DNA from: Knufia peltigerae
Lineage: Eukaryota; Ascomycota; Eurotiomycetes; Chaetothyriales; Trichomeriaceae
Assembly (NCBI GenBank): GCA_030247855.1
Contig: JAPDRN010000048.1
Span: forward strand, 1 to 64,000
Length of the DNA stretch: 64,000 nucleotides
Direction: 5' to 3'
Shown here: positions 33,412 to 43,023 of the stretch, piece after piece
Layout of the letters: each line of letters opens with the position of its first letter
How positions within the stretch are numbered: position 1 is the first letter of the stretch
Program-made: the position numbers and the translations under genes
The notes under the pieces: model-generated
The model's database searches: none
What the model saw: only the letters and a program-made list of their open reading frames with translations
What the model was told of the DNA's origin: nothing

Positions 33412-35205
33412 ATGCGCGATAAGTCCTGGCAACCTCCTCCCAACCAAACCATGGCAATTCAGGAACAACAACCAGTCGAGGCTGCCGAAGTAACCCTAAT
33501 CGAAGCTGAACCCCCCAGCGGAGTGAATTATGAAAATGAGGTTTCAGATAAGAATGTCCAAGCCAGTGTCCAAGCCGGTGTCCAAGCCGGTGTCCAAGCT
33601 ATCGAAGCCACGACCATCGCCTGGACGACAAAGGCTTTGATATTTGCCTATGTCATGCTCTGGATCACCTACTTTGTGGAGGGAATGCTTGGGGGCGTTG
33701 TGGCCGCCTTGAACCCCTATGTCACTTCAGCCTTTGCGCTACACTCGCTGACACCGACTGTGAGCGTGTTGAGCAGCGTTATTGGCGGTGTTACCAACCT
33801 TACTCTCGCCAAAATCCTCGACGTATTCGGCCGACCCCACGGGTATCTCTTCTGTGTCTCTATCGCCACAATCGGACTCGTGATGATGGCGGCTTGCGAC
33901 AACGTCGAATCTTATGCGGCTGCACAGGTATTCTATACCGTCGGCAACAACGGTCTCCAGTACAGTTTGTCCGTCTTTGTCGCCGACACATCCAATCTCC
34001 GCAATAGGGGTCTTATGCAAGCCATTGTTAGTACACCAAACCTGATCACCTGTTGGTTAGGTGGTCCAATATCAACGGGTTTCCTCAATGGTCCCGGTTG
34101 GCGTTGGGCGTTTGCCATGTTTACGATACTCGTACCGGCGGTGGCGCTTCCGCTCTGGGGCCTCCTTTTGAAGAATTACTTCAAGGCAAAGAAGCAGGGA
34201 CTCATGCCGAAGAGCAACAACGAACGAAACATGTTACAGTCACTTCTCCACTACTGTCGCGAATTTGATGCCATGGGTCTGCTTCTGGTATCTGCAGGCT
34301 TTGCGCTTTTCCTGTTGTCCTTTGACCTTTATACTTTTCAAGCAAAGGGCTGGGACTCTGCTCTTGTCATCAGCATGCTAGCTGCTGGAGTGTCTCTGAT
34401 TGTTGCATTCGCGGTTTGGGAAAAGTTCTTTGCCCCGATCACACTGCTGCCCTATTCCCTTCTGTTGGATAGGACCGCCTTCGGGGCATGTGTTCTGTCC
34501 GCCATCCTATTCTTGAGCTACTACTGTTGGTCAAGCTTTCTCGGTTCCTTCTTGCAAGTTGTGAATGGCCTGAGTATCACACACGCGAGCTATATCCAGC
34601 AAACATATACAGTTGGTTCTGTCTTATGCTCTGTGGGCGTGGGAGCTCTGATACATTATACCGGACATTTCAAGCCTGTTTGTTTGTACATTGGAGTCCC
34701 CTTGAACATTCTGGGCGTGGGTCTAATGATCAACTTTCTCGGACCCAGCGCCAACATAGGCTTCATTGTCATGTGTCAGATATTCCTCTCAATTGGCTCC
34801 GGTGTGGTCGTCATATGCGATGAGATTGCTATTCTAGCGGCAGCTTCACACCAACATACTGCTGTCTGCATAGCCGTTTTGTCAATGTTTGCAAGTGTTG
34901 GCGGTGCCGTTGGCTTGACGATCGCCTCGGCTATTTGGCAAGACATCCTTCCCAAGAAGTTGGCCGCTTACCTGCCGGCGAAAGAGCTGGAAAATCTACC
35001 TCTGATATACGCAGACCTCAAGACGCAATTATCGTATCCGATAGGTTCAGAAACTCGCACCGCAATCCAGCACGCGTATGCGGATACACAAAAGATGTTG
35101 TTGACTGCTGGGACCGCTGTATGGGCTGCTGGTGTTATTGGGGTATTGTTGTGGCGAAATATCAATGTGATTGGAATCAAGCAGACCAAGGGCCATGTTT
35201 GGTGA
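33412..35205 (+). CDS. Siderophore-iron MFS transporter (Sit/Arn family)
   Basis: Single exon of 597 residues, the usual length for fungal siderophore transporters with 14 helices. Features include F-A-Y-V-M-L-W-I-T-Y-F-V-E-G-M near helix 1, LAKILDVFGRPHGYLFCV (loop with D-x-x-G-R-P), FLSYYCWSSFLGSFLQVVNGLS, and a long last loop before the final helix. These match Arn/Sit proteins that take up ferric hydroxamate chelates at the plasma or vesicle membrane. The N-terminus contains a 12-bp tandem repeat at 33555-33600 encoding Q-A-S/G-V units. An alternative start at Met14 (33451, context ACCATGG) is equally plausible and removes a polar stretch only. No siderophore synthesis gene is adjacent. 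Confidence 0.88.
   Translation: MRDKSWQPPPNQTMAIQEQQPVEAAEVTLIEAEPPSGVNYENEVSDKNVQASVQAGVQAGVQAIEATTIAWTTKALIFAYVMLWITYFVEGMLGGVVAALNPYVTSAFALHSLTPTVSVLSSVIGGVTNLTLAKILDVFGRPHGYLFCVSIATIGLVMMAACDNVESYAAAQVFYTVGNNGLQYSLSVFVADTSNLRNRGLMQAIVSTPNLITCWLGGPISTGFLNGPGWRWAFAMFTILVPAVALPLWGLLLKNYFKAKKQGLMPKSNNERNMLQSLLHYCREFDAMGLLLVSAGFALFLLSFDLYTFQAKGWDSALVISMLAAGVSLIVAFAVWEKFFAPITLLPYSLLLDRTAFGACVLSAILFLSYYCWSSFLGSFLQVVNGLSITHASYIQQTYTVGSVLCSVGVGALIHYTGHFKPVCLYIGVPLNILGVGLMINFLGPSANIGFIVMCQIFLSIGSGVVVICDEIAILAAASHQHTAVCIAVLSMFASVGGAVGLTIASAIWQDILPKKLAAYLPAKELENLPLIYADLKTQLSYPIGSETRTAIQHAYADTQKMLLTAGTAVWAAGVIGVLLWRNINVIGIKQTKGHVW
33555..33600 (+). repeat. Tandem 12-bp repeat in siderophore transporter
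   Basis: Unit GTCCAAGCCGGT is repeated nearly four times in frame, encoding repeated V-Q-A-G in the cytosolic N-terminus. Confidence 0.7.
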
Positions 35206-35520
35206 GCTTGATGCTCTCGTGAGCATCAAATGTAGTCGAGGAGAAAGGAGACTAGTAAGGATTGAGTGGTATTCGATACTCCGTAGAGTGAAGTGCATTC
35301 GGTTATTTACAAGTCGCTAATGGCCCGAGAATGACGCGCTGTGACTGTCAATTTTCTGGGGACATAAACCCAACAGTCTCGAAGACATTTAACTGTTTGC
35401 ACTTGCACTCTTCCCAACCTCTATGGTCGCATTACTCCATCCTTCAAAAAGAAATAGATCGTTATTTTCTTAGTGTGGCCATTCCCTGTTCGCGTGCGGA
35501 ACTCTTATTAAAGCCGCAAC
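35206..35520. other. Promoter region of the RNPS1-like gene
   Basis: These 315 bp lie between two plus-strand genes. They include a full TACTCCGTA word at 35277-35285 in the transporter 3' flank. Confidence 0.5.
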
Positions 35521-36514
35521 ATGGCCTCGCCGTCGCCTCCTCGAGGCCGTTCACCTGCGCGCTCTGCCACTCCTACATCTGCACGGCGAGTCCCATCAAG
35601 CCACCACAGTCGTTCGCCTACTGCTCGCCGGTCCCCCTCGCCGAGATCAGGCTCGCGATCCTATTCGAGATCACCGCCACTCAGAGATGGACGCAATGGT
35701 CATGGGCGAGCCAGAAGCAACGGTGTCAGTACATCTCGGAGTAGAAGTCCAAGTCGAGGTGACAGAAGGTCATATCGCGATCGCAGCTACACGCGCAGCC
35801 CGAGCAGAGAGAGCCGTCGAGCCCAGAGCTCTAAAATCGTGGTGGAAAAATTGACAAAGAACGTCACCGAAGCACACCTGCGCGAGATCTTTGGGTCGTA
35901 TGGCCGCATCGAGTCAATAGACCTCCCCCTGAACAAGCAATGTATGTATAATGCCGATCTGGAAATGGCAAGATTGAAATTGACCAGCAATAGTCATGAC
36001 AAATCGCGGTACAGCTTATATTCTCTACGATCATCCAACTGGATCAGAAGCTGCAATAGCACACATGCACGAAGCACAGTTGGATGGCATGGTCATCTCG
36101 GTCAGCATTGTTCTACCCCGTCGTGCCTTTTCTCGATCTCCTCCACCAGCCCGGTCCTCAAGACCAGCTCCACCACCTCCGAGCTACAGACCTCCTCCAC
36201 GGGGACCACCTGGTGCACGATATCGCAGCCCACCACCAAGAAGAGGAGGCTTTGGAGGAGGTAGGAGAGGCCCAGATGACGACAGCTACATGCCACGGAC
36301 GGCATATTCCAGGTCACCTTCGCCACCGAGACGACGGAGGCGGTCTCCGTCCTATTCAAGATCACCATCGAGAAGCCCTCCAAGACGTCGCCAACCATCG
36401 GGTCGGAGTCCACCACGCAGAAGGAGAAGAAGTCCAAGCTACAGTTCCAGGAGCAGCTATAGTCGAAGCCCAAGCAGATCGAGGAGTCGGCCAAGATATC
36501 GAGGACGGAGGTAA
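35521..36514 (+). CDS. RNPS1-like SR protein with one RRM
   Basis: Two exons, 35521-35941 and 35994-36514, with a 52-bp intron give 313 residues. An N-terminal RS-rich region precedes one RRM at about 104-185: RNP2-like K-I-V-V-E-K-L, then L-R-E-I-F-G-S-Y-G-R-I, and RNP1-like T-N-R-G-T-A-Y-I-L-Y. The C-terminus is Pro/Arg/Ser with many RSP, RRRSPS and YSRSP units. This RS-RRM-RS order matches RNPS1, a peripheral exon-junction-complex and splicing activator in the nucleus. The RRM is split by the intron at its alpha1/beta2 boundary. Phosphorylation by SR-protein kinases is expected from the RS dipeptides. Confidence 0.88.
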
Positions 36515-37537
36515 AGCCGAGATGCATCTGGAGGCTGGCGGACGATACCCCAAGAGAGCCTAGTATGCGCCACGAAGCTAAGGGAAGGGAGGAAAGCGAG
36601 GTTGATGGATATCAATTGGGCACCAAGGGCAGACACACGCGTCACTGCTACTTATCCTCGTTTATGCCGTCAAAGAAGTGTGTGGTTATCACGGAATGGA
36701 TGCTGCCTGAGATACTTACCCAGGGCTGGATTCGCAGCTAGACGCCTTCTTGCAATCTTCGCCTCTTGAGATTATTCATAGTATTGTACGAATAAGAAAT
36801 AACCCTACGCATGAAGAGTCTATACGAGTACTTGTCCCGCATCCGTGGAGAGGGATCTAGGTGGAATCGCTCCATCCACTCACTCCAATACCGAGGGTTC
36901 GTTAGTGACAGTGTCCCTTGCATGCCGCAATCTTGGCGGAGATGTCGATCGAATACGATGGCCCTGTAGCTGGTGATATATAGTACGGAGAACTCAGATG
37001 TAGCTCGGGACGATACAGTATGGAGTAGCCTATGTTTACTCCGTAGATAGGTACCTAATGGCTGGTAGATATTAGCTTGATTCGTGGACTTGTAGCTTAT
37101 TATTATTCTCCGGAGCTTGAGTACCTATCTGGGTATCTCTACTGCCCAAAGAACAATGCTTTCCAGGGACTAAAATAATAAAAGGAATTTAGTGGACGTC
37201 GGCACGCGCATCGACACTTTCCTCGATACTGTCTTCACCCAAATTTCAGGCTGACCGCGACTGCAAAACATTTCTCAATTTCTTCTACTGATTGTTCCGT
37301 AATCTTTGAGCGTTCTCACACGACTTGCGCCTGTCTTTGTCTTTGGACAGACAGTGTCTTACCAGCCTCTCACACAGTTCCCACTCTTAGACCTAAAAGT
37401 GCATCCTCCTCCCATGACCAGCGCGTCTGCGCCGAACTTTTTTCTCCTCGGAGCATCCCTTGGGTCACAGTTTGGCTACTTCCTTGCGCCTGCATGTCCA
37501 GAGTTGATCACCACCTCTTCTGTTACCGCAGGTTACC
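36515..37537. other. Intergenic region upstream of the RIB7 fusion gene
   Basis: About 1 kb between two plus-strand genes. It contains a full TACTCCGTA at 37037-37045 and related words at 36984 and 37019. Its last part is the RIB7 leader with an upstream ORF. Confidence 0.5.
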
Positions 37538-37545
37538 ATGAGTAG
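37414..37545 (+). other. Upstream ORF overlapping the RIB7 start codon
   Basis: ATG 37414 opens a 43-codon frame that ends at TAG inside the main coding region, overlapping its ATG (37538) by 8 nt in another frame. If transcribed in the leader it would reduce main-ORF initiation. Whether the transcript starts upstream of it is not visible. Confidence 0.4.
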
Positions 37546-39550
37546 TGGCCCACAAACCCCAATGACCCCCGATGGCACAGGCACAGACCGTCCTGAGGAT
37601 GACCAACTTGAGACTGAAGATGAAGGTCAAAATGACACTACAATGCAAGATGGTGAAGATGGAGGCGAACAACGAACCTTGCAGAATGGAAAGTCATACA
37701 CCATGTCCGACGAGCCTACAGATTACAGTATCTTCTCAAATCCTCCAGATCTTGGTCAGATGAGACAAAGACTTCACGACCTGGAAGAGCCCATTGAGAT
37801 CCCAGCTGCAGACTTCGAGACATACTTCCCCTTCGTCGATAATATCTGGCGCAAAATGAGAACTGGCGAACAGCCTGAGACCAGTATTAGAACCGAGTAC
37901 TATGCTTGCCGACTACGTAAGGTTGCCAATCAGAAACCTCACGTTCCTCGTCCCACACCCGAGGGAAAACAGTCGAGGAAGAAAAGAATCCGAGATGACA
38001 AGACCTGCTCGATGACTATGAAGGTTGTCTACAATTCGGGCCCAGTGGATTCTTGCACAATTTCGAGAGTTGCCGACGTCTTTCAGAAACACACACACGA
38101 CCTGGACTACATCGATTCTACCAAACGCAACTCTGGCATCATGGATACTGCTCGTCGAGAGGCGGCTCGAGGGTTTTTGCCGGCTTCGATCTACTGGAAA
38201 ATGTGGGAAGAACCTGAGAAGATGTACGCTGCCGGAGGAAAATTCATGAAGGTCTCAGACGTCAGAAATGTCCAATATGCTTGGAGACAGAATAATCAGC
38301 AGCTGGTGCTCAAGGCACATACTGGTTTTAATCCCACTCGCGTTCCGCGGCAGCATCATGCCACACCACCAAAGCCACTCCCACCTCCTCCTGCTCAACC
38401 TGGTGTTTTTGGTAGACTGGAACCGAGCAACACGGACCTCCCCAGACCTGATGCCCCTCTAGCGCCCATGGACACATTGCAATATCCCCAACACGCGAGG
38501 TCTTTTCTGGAGCGATACATTCCAGATCAAAATGCCATTGCAAATCGAGCCCGTCCTCACGTTACCCTCACCTGGGCAAGCAGCCTTGACAGTAAGATCA
38601 CCCAGGCAGTCGGCACTTCAACCGCCATTTCTGGTCCAGAAACCAAGGCTATGACGCACTATCTCCGAAGTCAGCATGATGCCATTCTCGTTGGAGTCAC
38701 CACTGCCATAGTCGATGATCCTGCCTTGAATTGTCGACTCGCCAGTCCCAACGGATATGGTGGTCTACCCCGGGAGCAGCAGCCTAGACCTATCATCATC
38801 GACCCACATGCTCGTCTGATCATTCGCCCTGAACTCAAGGTCCTGAAAACAGCGTCTGAGGGTCGAGGCAAAGCACCTTGGGTTGTAGTAGCTCCAGGAG
38901 CGATGCTACATCCTGTGGCTGTTAGCACTTTGAAAGCTCATGGTGGTGAGTACCTCATGATCAACGATTACAGTCCTCAAGCTGGTGGTTTGAATTGGGA
39001 AGGACTCTTCAATGTGCTCTACCGCGAGGGCATCAGGAGTGTGATGATAGAAGGTGGTGGAATCGTCCTTTCCGAACTTTTAAAAGTGCGATATTCTCAC
39101 CTGATCGATTCAGTCATTATGACCATCGCACCCACATTCTTTGGCAAGGGAGGAGTGCCAGTCTCGCCTGATCCCACGTTTGACTACTCTGGCAGACCTA
39201 TTGCGACACGGCTAAGAAATGTTCGATGGCAGCCCATGGGTGAATCTGACGTTGTCCTCTGTGGTCAGATGGCGCTGGATCGACCCGGTAATGGCATCTT
39301 ACCCGGTATTGAGGAATTCTCCAGGGCTACGCCGGATGGGCCGAATCAACATCAGAAACATCCACCAATCCAAGCTCAACCACCGCCATCGCAACAGAAT
39401 CCACCACCAAACCAGCAGATTCAGCAGCCGCCACAGCCGGGAGTGCCTCACACTCTTGCGCAACAAGCTCTTCCTCCCCAGCCACAGGGACCTTCACCAC
39501 AACCCGGCCCGACACCGTCCACCCCATCCCTAGCCTCACCTGCTCGGTAG
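37538..39550 (+). CDS. rib7: RIB7 reductase fused to N-terminal FAR1/WRKY-GCM1-like domain
   Basis: Single exon of 670 residues with two unrelated parts. Residues about 85-260 contain C124-R-L-R, K-T-C157-S-M-T-M-K-V and F-Q-K-H185-T-H187-D-L, the C..C..H-x-H spacing of FAR1/WRKY-GCM1 zinc domains derived from Mutator-type transposases. They are followed by a Pro-rich linker. Residues about 311-590 are the RibD C-terminal/Rib7 reductase: H-V-T-L-T-W-A-S-S-L-D-S-K-I, H-D-A-I-L-V-G-V-T-T, D-P-x-L-N-C-R and M-I-E-G-G-G. They reduce the ribosylamino-pyrimidine phosphate intermediate with NADPH in riboflavin synthesis. The last 80 residues are Pro/Gln-rich. Rib7 alone would start near Met311. The join is one uninterrupted frame with no intron signal between parts. 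Confidence 0.85.
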   Translation: MSSGPQTPMTPDGTGTDRPEDDQLETEDEGQNDTTMQDGEDGGEQRTLQNGKSYTMSDEPTDYSIFSNPPDLGQMRQRLHDLEEPIEIPAADFETYFPFVDNIWRKMRTGEQPETSIRTEYYACRLRKVANQKPHVPRPTPEGKQSRKKRIRDDKTCSMTMKVVYNSGPVDSCTISRVADVFQKHTHDLDYIDSTKRNSGIMDTARREAARGFLPASIYWKMWEEPEKMYAAGGKFMKVSDVRNVQYAWRQNNQQLVLKAHTGFNPTRVPRQHHATPPKPLPPPPAQPGVFGRLEPSNTDLPRPDAPLAPMDTLQYPQHARSFLERYIPDQNAIANRARPHVTLTWASSLDSKITQAVGTSTAISGPETKAMTHYLRSQHDAILVGVTTAIVDDPALNCRLASPNGYGGLPREQQPRPIIIDPHARLIIRPELKVLKTASEGRGKAPWVVVAPGAMLHPVAVSTLKAHGGEYLMINDYSPQAGGLNWEGLFNVLYREGIRSVMIEGGGIVLSELLKVRYSHLIDSVIMTIAPTFFGKGGVPVSPDPTFDYSGRPIATRLRNVRWQPMGESDVVLCGQMALDRPGNGILPGIEEFSRATPDGPNQHQKHPPIQAQPPPSQQNPPPNQQIQQPPQPGVPHTLAQQALPPQPQGPSPQPGPTPSTPSLASPAR

Positions 39551-40519
39551 ACGCTTGATTATGACTGCAGGCATGAGTCTGGAAAGAATTACATGTGACG
39601 ATGTAGACGCAACGAATCAACCCACAGATCTTAACGCACCCAGAGATACCACATGTTAACGGCCGAACGGAAAGGCTTTGCGATTGGGGCTCAGCAAGCA
39701 GTAATAACTCGACGAGTTACGATTATCACGAATGAAATTAATAGCACAAAATGGGATTCAGCCTTAGACGATGTTTTGCTAGCGACGGAGCAGGAAAAAA
39801 TATTGGGCTGCGGAAAACGCGGGCAGTAAAAGTTGATGCATGAAGAGGAGATGATTTTCAGATTTGCAGGTGAGGACTGGTGTTTGCTCTCGCAATCTGC
39901 CAGCTACCATTTTGGGAGGATGGACCAGCTCACCTGAAATGTTCTTAGACGATTGCTAGCGTCCTATGAAGTGGTCTATCGGGTCGAGGCATAGATATGA
40001 GCTGAGCCCTAAAATCATGTTAGGGCCTAGAACGCCTCTCTTTTTCTGACATATGAGTCTTGTGAGGCTCTCTTTACTGGCCTTAGAATATCAGAAATGA
40101 CTTTGATACTCAAATTGGAACAAGATGCCACGTGATGCTTTCTACAGACTAGGTAGGAATTTCGTCCACTTTCGAATCTGATGGTCGACATTCGCCCCAG
40201 GCACCAACGTCATCTGCAGGATGAATGGGTTACAACGTTGACAATCCCACGACGGAACAGCCTTTCCGGGTGAATGGTGCATAGGCTGGTAAATTGTCTC
40301 GTCGCCGATCACGTCGCTTCCCCGCAAGGATGTGTTGGTACAACACGGGGATTCTGCGACAATGGAGCGGCCAAAGATGTGCCGAATGTTACATGGACGC
40401 GGAGTGCTGGACTGAGATAGAGTGACGATGGACGATATATCGATCATCAAGAGCTAAAACGCCTGTCGACTCAATAAGCACTCTTCTCAGGTCAAGTCAA
40501 GGTGGTTGTAACTCTCACG
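39551..40519. other. Intergenic region downstream of RIB7 fusion
   Basis: About 1 kb between plus-strand genes. Short ORFs only, with no RNA gene or repeat recognised. The promoter of the GH79 gene must lie near the right end. Confidence 0.45.
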
Positions 40520-42257
40520 ATGTTGACTCTCTTCGCGGTCCTGTGCTTGCTGCTCGTTCGACGGGCTAACTGCTCCATCACCGTGTCTTTGACGCCGCCT
40601 TCCAATGCCAGTAAACAAATCCTCGAATCCTTTGTTTCATACTCGATTGAATTTTCTTCGTTTCCAGAGTTTGCCGGTAGGTAATGAGTAATGAGATTTT
40701 CGAGCCTGGGTGAGATGAATAATGGATGGTTCCAGGCAATTCAAGCAATCCGAACTCGTTCTCTTATCATCTCCTGGAGAATCTCAATCAACTTCAAGGT
40801 TCATATCCTATCATTCGAGTTGGAGGAAACACACAGTGAGTAAGTCCTTGTTGGGTTCTAAGGCCGAAGCTAAACATGATGAGGGACTATGCTACATTCG
40901 ACGCCTCACAAAAGATAGCATTGATAGGGTCCTTCAACTTCAACAGGTCTAAAGACTACCCGACAACAATATCGATAGGGCCATCTTATTTCGATTCATA
41001 CTCGACGTGGCCAAATGTTACGTTTCTCCATGGCTTCAACCTGGGAAAGAACGGTACCATTGGACATGACACGCTTGTCGGTACTGTACCACTGGCCTGC
41101 AAAGCATTGAGCAATAGTAAACTTGCCTATTGGCAACTAGGCAATGAACCAGATCTCTACAAGACAAGCTCTCAAGGTCCAGTCAGGCCGAGCTGGTGGA
41201 ATGAAACGGATTATGTCGAAGAATGGCTTAACAAGACTCGGACCATGAAACAGGTGATCCAGCAGAACTGTCCAGAGGTAATCACCCAGAACAAATTTCA
41301 ATTCTATGCGCCTTCTTTCGGAGGCACGGGTAACAGTCTCAACCTGATCAGAACATGGGCCGCTGGTTTGGACACGGACAGGGACATTGCCTTTATCGAC
41401 AGTCATAAGTAAGTCAGCTCCCTCACCGTACACGATCTTTGCTGATCAGTACCAGTTACATTGGTGGCGCAACACAACCCGGGGTTACGCTCCAAGGAAC
41501 CCTCATGAACCACACGTCGACCGTCTTGTCCGTGGCCAAGCATCTGAACGAATCGAATCTGCTCGCCGCCAAAACCGACCTCCCATATATCCTCGGCGAA
41601 ACGAACAGTCTGTACAACGAAGGCGCTCCCGGTCTGTCCAATTCCTTTGGCGCGGCGCTCTGGGGTGTCGATTTCAACTTGTACTGTGCGGCTACCGGCA
41701 TTAGGCGAGTGCACATGCACCAGGGTACAAATTACAGGTACGCATCGTGGCAACCGGTGCAGACCGTGAACGAGACCTTGGGGACCAAAGCACCTTATTA
41801 CGGCAACATCATGGTTGCCACGTTCCTCGGCGACCTCACTTCGAACAATGTGAGTGTGTCGGATATCGAGCTGGGAAGTACATATCAAAATGCTTACGCT
41901 GCATACGTCAATGGTCTTCTGCAACGTATTGCCATTATTCAAATGAGAGCATTCAACAGTACGACAGGAACGACAACGAGTGGACCTAGGCCAAGCGAGA
42001 CCTTCAGCTTTAGACTGCCTTCGAATCAGAACGCCAATGTCAAGGGAGTCAGTGTCCAGCGATTGATGGCGAATGGAAGCGACGCCATTACCGGCATAAC
42101 TTTTGACGGATACTCTTATAATTGGGAGCTCGAGCAGGGGAAACCAGTTTTGCTACAGAACGTTACCAGAAATGAAGTTGTTCAAGTGACTCAGAATGGG
42201 GAGGTGTCGGTGGATGTTCCATGGTCGAGTGCCGCAATACTGAACCTGGAATGGTGA
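40520..42257 (+). CDS. GH79 beta-glucuronidase/heparanase-like enzyme, secreted
   Basis: Four exons (40520-40676, 40736-40835, 40884-41408, 41456-42257) give 527 residues. The first 18 residues are a signal peptide (M-L-T-L-F-A-V-L-C-L-L-L-V). The catalytic (beta/alpha)8 domain follows, with V-G-G-N-T-Q-D-Y. The acid/base Glu is in Q-L-G-N-E174-P-D, and the nucleophile Glu is in I-L-G-E309-T-N-S. A beta-domain follows, as in fungal GH79. Such enzymes release glucuronic acid or its 4-O-methyl form from arabinogalactan or similar glycans outside the cell. Many N-x-S/T sites are present. Exon joins were fixed by restoring GGNTQDY and SHNYIGG in frame. Confidence 0.88.
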
Positions 42258-43023
42258 TGTGTTTGGTTGGTTCCTCTACTACTTCTTACGGAATGGTCGC
42301 AAAAGGCCCGTCAAGTACTGGATGCCGATCATACGTTTTCTGTGAGCAGCCGACAGAGAGTTCGATAAGTGCGAGCAGTGGATCAACAGATCAGGTCGTA
42401 CTATTTGATATGGGATGCTGTCGATATTGGGCATTATGGAGCTTTGCAACCTCCTCCTACTTTTGGCTGGCCCATTAAAAAACACACAGGATACTCGTCG
42501 ATCACTTACGACTCGCAATCCAAATCCTCGCATGAATACAATCGCGGCTCTTCTCTTCTTGAGGTGATTATGGTGGTGATGACGACCACTTTTACACACG
42601 CCTCTCTCTCATTTCACAAAAAGTCTCCGAATATTCCCCCTTTTCTCGGAGACATTTCTGAATACAAAAGGTCGCCTTAAAAAATTTCCGTTGGATTGGA
42701 TCGCAAGGCCTTCCACACTACGCACGCGCATTCGTATTACGGGGAGTAATAAACGAGGGTATCTCGCATAGCGAATGACTTCAGTGTACTTCTTCATTCT
42801 TACGAAAGTACGAAACGTACGTATTCCTTGTTCTTACTTGTTCCGTGGATTCCTTTGGATCATCACAACGATACCAGTCCTTGGTCTATGTTATAAGTAG
42901 GCAGAGGTGAGTCTTACGGTAAGCTGCTGCCACCTTCGGATTCCATTGACTCTTCTTTTTCCCCGTTCATACACATATCGCATATCGTTACGACGTGTCT
43001 CTGGGATCTACACATTGTCAGAA
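42258..43023. other. Intergenic region between GH79 and P450 genes
   Basis: About 0.77 kb between two plus-strand genes, with no supported gene. TTATAAGTAG at 42891-42900 could serve the P450 promoter about 130 bp downstream. Confidence 0.45.
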
